DNA of 60,074 bases from contig NZ_LLYA01000171.1 in NCBI RefSeq assembly GCF_001440415.1, positions 1 to 60,074 of the forward strand, in the 5' to 3' direction. The first letter of the stretch is position 1. Each line of letters starts with the position of its first letter. The stretch is from Bradyrhizobium retamae (GTDB lineage Bacteria; Pseudomonadota; Alphaproteobacteria; Rhizobiales; Xanthobacteraceae). The notes below the pieces were generated by a model. It did not search any database, was not told the origin of the DNA, and saw only the letters and a list, made by a program, of their open reading frames with translations. Shown piece after piece: positions 34,290 through 41,598 of the stretch. The translations under genes were made by a program, and so were the position numbers.

Positions 34290-36570
34290 TGGGATTTTGC
34301 ACCAGGGCTGCGCGAGGCGCGACAGTGGGTTGCGCCACGGGTTCGGGCGGAGCTGCCGCAGGCTTGCCTTGCAGCAGAGCGAGGACCTTGTCCCGTGGTC
34401 CGTCTGCAACCAGCCGACCATTGTCAAACAGCAGCAGACGATCGACCATTCCGAGAAGCGAAAGGCGATGGGTGGAGATGATGATGGTCATCTGTTCTCC
34501 GCGCATGCCCTTGAGCCGTTCCAGGAATTCAGTTTCGCTGCGCACGTCAAAATGCGCGGTGGGTTCGTCCAGGAACAGCACGCGAGGCTTCCTGATGAGC
34601 ACGCGCGCCAGCCCGATCGCCTGTTTCTGCCCGCCCGAAAGACTGCGGCCACCTTCGGCGATGGGCATGTCGTATCCCATGGGATGGCTGGCGGTAAAGC
34701 TCTCGACGCCGGACAAACGTGCCGCAGCAAGCACCTCTTCATCCGTCGCCTCGGGCTTGCCCAGCGCGATGTTGTCGCGCAGCTTCCCGAAGAAGAGGTC
34801 GGTGTCCTGCATCGCAAATCCGATGCCGGCGCGCAGGTCCGACGGGTCATATTGCCGGGAGTCGACGCCGTCGACGAGGATGCGTCCTTCTTCCGGCTCG
34901 TAGAAACCGAGCAGGAGACGTCCGACCGTTGTCTTGCCGGAGCCGACACGGCCGATAATTCCAATTCGCTCGCCGGCCTCGATCCTGAAGGAAACCTTGT
35001 CGAGCGCTTTGCCGGGCGCGTTCGGATACGAGAAGCTGACGTTTTCGAAGCTAATGCGGCCCTGCTCAATCTTGCGGGCGACATAGGCGCGCTGCGGAGA
35101 CCGCTCGCGTTCCAGCGACATGATACGGTCGATCGACTTGAGCGCAGACAATGTCTGGGTGCCGCGTGTGATCACGGACGCGATCCCGGCAATCGGCGCC
35201 AAAACCCTGCCCGCCAGCATATTGGCAGCAACGAGGGCGCCAACGCTGAGCTTGCCTTCGAGAATGAGAAACACGCCGACGATGAGCAGAAGGAGGCTGG
35301 TAAGTTGTTGCGCCGCATTCGCGCTCGTCAATGTCAGCGACGACCAGAAATGGACGTCTTCTCCCGACCGCGCGGTTGCTGCGACCGACCGTTCCCAGGC
35401 CGTTTGCATCCGGGCCTCGGCGCCTGTTGCACGGACCGTTTCCATCCCCGCGAGGGACTCCACCAGCACGCCATGGCGTGCCGCTGACTCGGCCTGCATT
35501 CGTTTTATGGCGCGGTCGAGCGGACGCTGCATCGTAAATCCGAGCGCGATCATGATCGGCAGCATCACGAGCGGAATCCACGCCAGCGGACCGGCAATCG
35601 TGAACAGGATGGCGATGAAGAGCACGGCGAAAATGAGGTCCGTCGCAGAGACCACGCTGCCGGACGTGAAGAACTCGCGAACCGAATCGAAGTCACGAAG
35701 CTGATTGGCGATGATGCCGACTGAGGTTGGACGCTGCGCCATCTTCACCGCCATCACGTGTTCGAAGATGTTGGCGGCGAGAACGACGTCTGCGGTCTTT
35801 CCGGTCATGTCGATGATGCGGCTCCGCACGGTGCGCAACACGAAGTCGAAAACGATGGCTATACCCATTCCGATCGCCAGCGCGACCAGAGAAGGAAGCG
35901 CGCCGTTCGGAATGACTCGATCGTACACGCTCATGGTGAACAGCGGCGTCGCCAGCGCGAGCATGTTGATCAGAAAGGCTGCGAGAGCGACGTGCCCGTA
36001 GCTGCGCCAATGCACCTTGACGACCGACCAGAACCAATGGCTCCGGGGAATATCTCCTGCGGCAACCGCTCGCGCATTGGCTTCGGCCGCGGCTCTCACC
36101 AGAAAGGTGTAGCCTGTGTAATCCGCATAAAGCGCTTTGATGCTCTGAACCTGCGGCGCGGCAGGCAGGTTCGTCGGGTCTAGGATCTTCACGCTTTGGC
36201 TAGCCTGATCGATTCCCAGAAGGATCAGCGCCTTGCCGGTCTTCATGATCAGGACCGCAGGGAGAACGATGGCGGGGATATCGAGGATGTCCCGCTTGAT
36301 CGCCTCCGTTTCCAGTCCGGCGCGCCTCGCGGCACGGTCATAGAGGGCGACCGACAGCCGTCCATCAAGGATGGGCAGCCCGCCCAGCAACGCCTCGCGA
36401 CTTACCGCACGGCCATGATGGGCAGCCAGATAGGTCAGAGACGCGGCGAGCGGGTCATGACGTGGCGGATGGACGTCGGCGGCGCTAACGATCCCGTCCG
36501 CCTCGTCTTCAGCCGGCCGGGCTTGCGCCTGTTTGGAGGTCCGGGAGAACAACCTAGTGCCTCTGATCAT
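34276..36570 (-). CDS. Type I secretion ABC exporter with degenerate C39-like domain (LapB-like)
   Basis: The 764-residue exporter begins with a C39-peptidase-like domain (about residues 35-165). At the position where active C39 peptidases have the catalytic Cys it reads DPLAASLTYLAAHHGRAVS, so it is a non-cleaving docking domain, as in HlyB and LapB. A membrane domain follows (SVYDRVIPNGALPSL). The ATPase domain has Walker A GRVGSGKTT (near 539), LSGGQKQAIGLARVL (near 643), VLFLDEPTAHFD and an H-loop (STHRLS). A Pro/Ala-rich tail closes the protein. It is the expected exporter for the giant adhesin. The ribosome site upstream of ATG 36570 is weak, and an AT-rich 177-bp gap precedes the gene. 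Confidence 0.93.
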   Translation of the reverse strand: MIRGTRLFSRTSKQAQARPAEDEADGIVSAADVHPPRHDPLAASLTYLAAHHGRAVSREALLGGLPILDGRLSVALYDRAARRAGLETEAIKRDILDIPAIVLPAVLIMKTGKALILLGIDQASQSVKILDPTNLPAAPQVQSIKALYADYTGYTFLVRAAAEANARAVAAGDIPRSHWFWSVVKVHWRSYGHVALAAFLINMLALATPLFTMSVYDRVIPNGALPSLVALAIGMGIAIVFDFVLRTVRSRIIDMTGKTADVVLAANIFEHVMAVKMAQRPTSVGIIANQLRDFDSVREFFTSGSVVSATDLIFAVLFIAILFTIAGPLAWIPLVMLPIMIALGFTMQRPLDRAIKRMQAESAARHGVLVESLAGMETVRATGAEARMQTAWERSVAATARSGEDVHFWSSLTLTSANAAQQLTSLLLLIVGVFLILEGKLSVGALVAANMLAGRVLAPIAGIASVITRGTQTLSALKSIDRIMSLERERSPQRAYVARKIEQGRISFENVSFSYPNAPGKALDKVSFRIEAGERIGIIGRVGSGKTTVGRLLLGFYEPEEGRILVDGVDSRQYDPSDLRAGIGFAMQDTDLFFGKLRDNIALGKPEATDEEVLAAARLSGVESFTASHPMGYDMPIAEGGRSLSGGQKQAIGLARVLIRKPRVLFLDEPTAHFDVRSETEFLERLKGMRGEQMTIIISTHRLSLLGMVDRLLLFDNGRLVADGPRDKVLALLQGKPAAAPPEPVAQPTVAPRAALVQNPNARI

Positions 36571-36747
36571 CAGTAAAGTAAATAAGACCCGCGCAACCGA
36601 CGCGGCTAATAAGCCGTCAGAATATAATAAATCGCCGTCCGAAGCATGGGCTGGATTCGGCTATTCTTTCAGACAGTTAATTAGCAGACACTTCCGGCGC
36701 CATTAACCGCGCCTTATATTAACTGCTCACCTCAGATAAACTGTCGT
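36571..36747. promoter_or_regulatory. AT-rich gap between outer-membrane channel and exporter genes
   Basis: This 177-bp region is much more AT-rich than the flanking genes and lies upstream of the minus-strand exporter. It may carry a promoter giving the exporter-adaptor pair independent expression. No precise promoter elements were resolved. Confidence 0.35.
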
Positions 36748-38442
36748 TTACTTCTTCTCGGAGGGGAACGCCGACAGCAGCCAATACGGCTCGCCCTCAT
36801 ACGCCGAAGCATACGACATCGATAGCTGCGCCGTCGGATCGACGTGAGCGACGACCGCTTGGCTTGGGCTACGGCCATACTTCTGGGCGAACCATTCCGG
36901 CGCTCCGAGCATCCTTGCTGCGACTGCCCCACGCGGCCAGCGATCGGTAAAGCCTTCCCGCGGTTCCGCGGCGGCAAAGGCCAAGGGAGCTGCGGAAGCG
37001 TCGATGGCCGCATCTGCGACGCGCAGCGGCTCCGATCCGGATTGCGGCAAGGTCACGCGTGGCGTCGAAAACTTGTAGACGGGCAGGCCAAGCGGCGCCA
37101 GATCAACCGGTGCTGCATCTACGGGGGGAGGAGCCTTGAGATATTCAAGTAGAGTCCCCATCGCCGCCAGCATCTGATAGTCGGCGAAGACAATGACGCC
37201 ACGCGAAGAGGTCAGCGAGACGGCGGCATTGAAGTACTGGTTTTGCGCATTCAGCAAATCGATCAGCGAGCGTTGACCGAGTTCGTATTCCTTGTCGAAC
37301 GCTGCGATCGTCTTGCGGTCCGCCTGCAATTGACGGGTCAGGGCCGCGACACGTGTCGCTGTAACCGTTCGCGCAGCCCAAGCCTTGTCGATGGATTCCA
37401 GCGCATCTCGCTGCAACCGCGCGTGACGCATGGTCGCTTCGGTGTGACGCTCGGCCATCTCGGTACGGCGCCAAGAATCCTGGCCGCCGCGGAAGACGTC
37501 CCAGGACATCACGACCTTGCCGCTGTAGTCGTCATGGGTGACGCCCAGATACGGATAGGTATTGTCGCTGTGGGTCGCGCGGCCCTCGAGCGAGAGGTTC
37601 GGCACGAAAGCGCCGTCCGTGACCCGGAAAGCGTGTTTGGCCGCGTCCACATCTGCCTGCGCGGCCCTGATGGTCGGATTGAAGCGAACCGCGATCGCCA
37701 GCGCTTCATCCCTGGTTGCCGGCAACCCCGCCAGCGGGGCCGGGAAGCGCAGATTATACGCCTCCAGTCCCACGACCTTGCGGTACTTGGCCCGGGCCTC
37801 CTCCAGATTCCTTCGAAACTCTGCGAGCGTCGCCCGCGCGTTTTCCACCCGCTCCCGCGCCTGTTCCAAGTCGCCTTCGCCGGCCCGGCCGCCCGAGAAG
37901 CGGGATTGCACGTTGGAGAATATCCGCTCGTGGTTGGCAATGTTTTGCTGCCCGAGATCAACCAGCCTCATATACCGAACGACATCGACATAGGCCTCCG
38001 CTGCATCCAGCGCGATGAGTTCTGTCCGCTCCCGGACCCGGAAGGCGGCCGCGTTAACCCTGGCCGTTTGCCGCCAGATGTCGTGAATGGAAGCAAATCC
38101 GTCGAACAGTACCTGTCGTACAATAACCGACCCCTGGGTTCCATTTCGCCAAGTGCCAGTTCCGGGCGCGGGAATCGGCAACGCCGAACCGCTCACGACT
38201 GCAGCGCTCTGGTCGAATTTTTCAGGACCGTACCGGGCCTCCACGCGGACCTGTGGCAGCAATGTGCTCTGTGTCTGGCGGAGTTCTGACTCTGTTGCGC
38301 GCCGATTTGCAGATGCCTCGCCGACGCCTGGGTTGGTTAGGGTAGCCTGCTTCAACGCATCGTTGATGGAAAAGGGTTCCGCCGAAACAGGCGCGGTCGT
38401 CGCCAAAAGCACACTGGCGACCGCACAAAACCACGATTTCAT
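36748..38442 (-). CDS. TolC family type I secretion outer membrane protein (LapE-like) with C-terminal extension
   Basis: The 564-residue precursor has a signal peptide (MKSWFCAVASVLLATTAPVSA, cut before EPFS). Two TolC-type repeats follow (SINDALKQATLTNPGVGEA ..., RDEALAIAVRFNPTIRAAQA ...) with the family motif YELGQRSLIDLLNAQNQYF. Beyond the usual end (near residue 435) lies a 120-residue Pro/Ala-rich tail ending EPYWLLSAFPSEKK, not part of ordinary TolC. The ATG at 38442 follows a GGGG-containing ribosome site; a TTG 18 bases earlier is less likely. It would form the outer-membrane channel for the giant adhesin, and possibly also for the first exporter pair, which lacks a neighbouring channel gene. 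Confidence 0.92.
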   Translation of the reverse strand: MKSWFCAVASVLLATTAPVSAEPFSINDALKQATLTNPGVGEASANRRATESELRQTQSTLLPQVRVEARYGPEKFDQSAAVVSGSALPIPAPGTGTWRNGTQGSVIVRQVLFDGFASIHDIWRQTARVNAAAFRVRERTELIALDAAEAYVDVVRYMRLVDLGQQNIANHERIFSNVQSRFSGGRAGEGDLEQARERVENARATLAEFRRNLEEARAKYRKVVGLEAYNLRFPAPLAGLPATRDEALAIAVRFNPTIRAAQADVDAAKHAFRVTDGAFVPNLSLEGRATHSDNTYPYLGVTHDDYSGKVVMSWDVFRGGQDSWRRTEMAERHTEATMRHARLQRDALESIDKAWAARTVTATRVAALTRQLQADRKTIAAFDKEYELGQRSLIDLLNAQNQYFNAAVSLTSSRGVIVFADYQMLAAMGTLLEYLKAPPPVDAAPVDLAPLGLPVYKFSTPRVTLPQSGSEPLRVADAAIDASAAPLAFAAAEPREGFTDRWPRGAVAARMLGAPEWFAQKYGRSPSQAVVAHVDPTAQLSMSYASAYEGEPYWLLSAFPSEKK

Positions 38443-38922
38443 TGCCCCCGTCCCCACCAACTAAAAAAACTTGCCGTCAAAATGACGCTTCAATTGCTCT
38501 AATTAGTCACAAGCTAGCAAACGGAACCGGATTCCCCTATGACATTTCAGCCACAGGTTAAGGCATCATTATTAACTGTGAGTTGCGTTAAATAGTAATT
38601 TAATACCGACGGGCCGGCGGGATCGGCGGGATTTAAACCCTTGCTTGCGGCTCTCCTACTGACGTTCATGTCCATATTCCTTCCGCTGATCGGAACGAAA
38701 GCAAAATGGAACGGCCTCGGCCGCGGGCTGTTTGTGCAGGACGGTGTGGACGTTTGAACCTTGGTTGCCCCCACGCAACGGCTCGCAGGCATCTAGCGAA
38801 ACGGCCCCAGTTTCTGGAAAGAAACTGGGGCCGCCTTCTTCCGGGTTGGGCTTGGGGCTGGTCCCCGGAAGCCGCGCTGGCTCAAAAGCGGCTAATAGGC
38901 GCTCGATGACCGCGCAGCTTCG
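38443..38922. other. Intergenic region, no supported gene
   Basis: The left part (38460-38620) is AT-rich and lies upstream of the minus-strand outer-membrane channel gene, so it probably holds its promoter. The rest contains a hairpin (38802-38833) and short frames without family character. Confidence 0.4.
38802..38833 (-). terminator. Perfect 13-bp hairpin, probable terminator
   Basis: CGGCCCCAGTTTC-N6-GAAACTGGGGCCG forms a 13-bp perfect stem. Read on the minus strand it is followed by TTTCGCT, and it lies 90 bases after the stop of the small minus-strand gene at 38923-39129. On the plus strand CTTCTT follows, so a bidirectional role is possible. Confidence 0.65.
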
Positions 38923-39129
38923 TTAGCGGTATTGGTCATCCTTGCCATTCGGGCTGCCGTCGCGGCCGCCATTGCCATAGCCGTTGTTGCCCGAACTTGC
39001 GATTGCGTCGGATGTCAAAGAAGTGGACAGCAACAAGGTAATCGCTGGGGGAGTTACGGCTGCAAACCTGCCTGCCGAAATGAGAAATTTCCGGCGGTCA
39101 TTGAGCTCTTCTTGCGCTCGGGTATCCAT
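38923..39129 (-). CDS. Small protein with Tat-like signal and Gly/Asn-rich tail
   Basis: The 68-residue product has NDRRKFLISAGRFAAVTPPA near its start. This resembles a twin-arginine signal (RRKFL), followed by a hydrophobic stretch (ITLLLSTSL) and a short mature tail rich in Gly, Asn and Asp (NNGYGNGGRDGSPNGKDDQ). Small proteins of this layout are, in my experience, common in alphaproteobacteria near RTX/type I secretion genes, but I know no assigned function. A downstream hairpin supports it as an independent gene. Confidence 0.6.
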   Translation of the reverse strand: MDTRAQEELNDRRKFLISAGRFAAVTPPAITLLLSTSLTSDAIASSGNNGYGNGGRDGSPNGKDDQYR

Positions 39130-39572
39130 GACGGCCTCCGACCGGTTATTTTGACAAGGATTATATCATTTAAACTCCGCGGAGTACCGATATTTAATTG
39201 GTTAATCACCCTCTGTTGATACGACCCTGCGTCTGCCCGGCAGGCCACGCATGTGGAGGTAAATTGGGGACGTCCCTGAGCCCCCCGACTCGAATGGCGG
39301 CCTGACAGCGGCGCAGCGCTGCGAGTAAACTTCGGGCCCAGATCGGACGGCTCGCCCCAATGGTGGGCAGTCAAGACGACAGAGTGGCGCATCTGTAGTT
39401 GCCAAAACGTGCGGGCGAGGGGGGACTGCCATATTTCCCCGAGAATGATCTTCTGCCCTACGGAATCATGATTGCGGACGGGACGCAAAAGGCAATCGCT
39501 CACGACCTCGCTTATTTCGGGTAGCATCAGCTTAGAGAGCGTGACACCGTGATCCATCTGAAAAGGCCTTCA
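39130..39572. other. Intergenic region without a supported gene
   Basis: Bases 39150-39205 are AT-rich and would carry the promoter of the minus-strand small protein gene. Short minus-strand frames cover the rest but show no family motifs. The region runs into the decayed hydrolase on its right, suggesting a degraded area. Confidence 0.35.
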
Positions 39573-40325
39573 TGAGCGCCGAATCAGGCCCTATCGCATC
39601 TCGATCGGCGACGACGTCCTCAATGACGTCAAATCGCGGCTGCGCAACACCCGCTGGCCGGAGGCCGAACTGGTCGACGACTGGAGCCAGGGCACGCCGC
39701 TGAAATGGATCAAGAACATCTGCCGTTACTGGGCTGAAGAGTACGATTGGCGTGAGCGCGCGGCGCGGCTCAATCGCTTTGCGCAGTTCACCACCGAGAT
39801 CGAAGGGCTCGACATTCATTTCCTGCATGTGCGTTCGCCGCAGCCGGACGCAATGCCGCTGCTCATCACGCATGGCCGGGCTCGGTGGTCGAGTTTCACA
39901 AGGTGGTCGAACCGTTGACCGATCCGGCCGCGCATGGCGGCAACGCTGCCGATGCGTTTCACGTCGTTTGCCCGTCGCTGCCCGGCGGGGCATCCCGAAA
40001 ATATCCTCGGCCGCGACGAGTTGCTCGACAATGTCATGCTCTATTGGGTGACCGCTACCGCCGCTTCTTCGGCCGCTTGTACTGGGAAAGCTTTGGCGCG
40101 AAGCGCCACGCGGCTTACAGGGTAACCGTGCAGACCGGTATTGCCGTCTTTCCCAAGGAGATCGTCACGCCGGTGCGAAAGTGGATGGAAGCGAGCTACA
40201 CGAATATCCAGCACTGGAGCGAAATGCCGAAGGGCGGTCACTTCGCGGCTTTTGAGCAGCCGGAGCTGTTCGTACGGGAGATGCGCGATTTCTTCCGAAC
40301 GTTGCGGGAGCCGTCGGCTTCCTGA
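39573..40325 (+). pseudogene. Decayed epoxide hydrolase (alpha/beta hydrolase)
   Basis: From about 39578 the sequence encodes a clear epoxide hydrolase N-terminal domain (RPYRISIGDDVLNDVKSRLR, RWPEAELVDDWSQGTPLKW, LDIHFLHVRSPQPDAMPLLI). At THG, near 39870, four bases are missing where HGWPGSVVEF is expected, and the frame shifts. The next part (VVEFHKVVEPLTDPAAHGG ... VVCPSLPG) then jumps to sequences normally found far downstream (GRDELLDNVMLYW, RLYWESFG), again in shifted frames. It ends with a normal C-terminus (MPKGGHFAAFEQPELFVREM). The catalytic core, including the nucleophile region, is deleted. The start codon also appears out of frame. Confidence 0.85.
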
Positions 40326-40440
40326 TCGGTTGGGCTCCCATTCGATTGAAACGGCCTCGCAACCCAGTTCCGATAAGACGGGTCGGTGCCATCGGCGGAT
40401 TCAGGATGATGGATAAGCACCGTTCGCTGTGTCGGCGATC

Positions 40441-41070
40441 TCACGTCCGGTGACGACTGCCGAGCGCTGTCGCGATCGATTCCGGATTCCGGATGCGCTC
40501 GATCAGCATGTCGATGCGATCGCCGCCCCAGAACAGTTCGCCATTGAAGACCATGGTCGGAACGCCGAACACACCGAGCGCTTCCGCCTCGTCGATGATG
40601 CGGTCGTGTTCTGCCCGCGCGGGGCCGTGGACATAAGCTTCGAATTCTTCTGCCGAACCGCCGAGCGAGGCGATCACGCCGGAAATATCGGAGAGCTCGT
40701 CGATCTCGAGATCATGACTCCAGAACCGGCGGAATACCGTGTCATGATAAGGGCGGAACAGGCCGTGGCGCTGGGCGAACAGCATGCCGGCGCTGGCATA
40801 GAAGGCATCATAGATGCGCCGCGGCCCCTTCATGACGAGGCCCTGTGCATTGGCGTAGCGGCGCGCGTCCATATAGGCGTAGCGCACCTTGCGCCAGAAA
40901 TGCGGCGTACGCTCCTCCACCGTGCCCATGAATTCCGGGATGCGCAGCGTGTAGGGCAGCCATTCGAGTTCGACGCCGTAAGTCTCCTCGAGCTCGAACA
41001 GCCGCTTGTTGGCGACGAACGCGTAGGGGCTTTTGTAGTCGGTGTAGATGCGGACGCGCGGTCTATCCAT
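40441..41070 (-). CDS. DsbA family / 2-hydroxychromene-2-carboxylate isomerase-like protein
   Basis: The 209-residue protein has a thioredoxin-like fold with helical insert: RVRIYTDYKSPYAFVANKRL at the start, with Ser in the position of the active residue (kappa-GST/HCCA type), and GVFGVPTMVFNGELFWGGDR near the end. Such proteins isomerise hydroxychromene carboxylates in aromatic degradation or act as glutathione transferases. The ATG at 41070 has AGGGA upstream and gives the conventional start; in-frame ATGs further upstream would add an atypical extension. It lies downstream of the monooxygenase on the same strand but across a 0.5-kb gap. Confidence 0.85.
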   Translation of the reverse strand: MDRPRVRIYTDYKSPYAFVANKRLFELEETYGVELEWLPYTLRIPEFMGTVEERTPHFWRKVRYAYMDARRYANAQGLVMKGPRRIYDAFYASAGMLFAQRHGLFRPYHDTVFRRFWSHDLEIDELSDISGVIASLGGSAEEFEAYVHGPARAEHDRIIDEAEALGVFGVPTMVFNGELFWGGDRIDMLIERIRNPESIATALGSRHRT

Positions 41071-41598
41071 GGCGTTTCCCTGTCTCATCGGATCAGTATC
41101 TTCGATCCGAGTAGAGCACGGAACCATGCGACGCATTCCAAAACGATTGGGCCGCGCAAAACGAATGGGCCCCGGTGCATAAGAGCATCGCGGGGCCCTA
41201 CATCTTCGTTATAGGCGAAGGATTTCTGGTAGACACCAGTATGTTCTCAGGATCCGGCTTGCGCGTGGCCTTTGCGCTCCAGTCCCGCGGATAGGTTTGG
41301 ATTGTCGAAGGCGCGATGAGGCTTGCAGCTGCTTATGACCTCAACCGTACCTGGACCTTGCGCTGAGCAAGGTCACCGGTCTGATCCGGTGGCGTCATGC
41401 TCCTCTCCAAGAGTTGGCCCACGGACGATACGTCCGCTTCCGCTGCGTGTCGTCTCGATCATCTAACCGAACCGCCAATGCCTGCGGAGCGGGGAGCCCA
41501 ATGCTCCGGGACTCCAACAGGTGCAGCGTGCTAAATGCTGCGGCAGATGAAGGCAGGTGTCAAGTAACACATCCGCCGGTTCCCGCGGGCACTGGATG
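41071..41598. other. Intergenic region with a hairpin, no supported gene
   Basis: No frame here has family character. GGGCCCCG and CGGGGCCC (41167-41198) form an 8-bp stem with a 16-base loop, but there is no T-run. The region separates the isomerase gene from the monooxygenase gene, arguing against a single transcript. Confidence 0.4.

Noticed and set aside
34060..35487. 475-codon plus-strand frame opposite the adaptor and exporter genes
   Set aside because: It overlaps two well-supported genes on the other strand and has no family character.
38547..38909. Small frames flanking the 38.8-kb hairpin
   Set aside because: They run through a perfect 13-bp hairpin and lack start signals; a terminator explains the structure better.
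39054..39557. 167-codon minus-strand frame overlapping the Tat-like peptide gene
   Set aside because: It shows no motif and overlaps the better supported small gene; possibly degraded DNA.
41167..41198. GGGCCCCG/CGGGGCCC hairpin as a terminator
   Set aside because: The stem is only 8 bp with a 16-base loop and no T-run, so it is not called a terminator.
40429..41214. 261-codon plus-strand frame opposite the DsbA-type isomerase
   Set aside because: The minus-strand gene has clear motifs and a ribosome site; the plus frame is its mirror.
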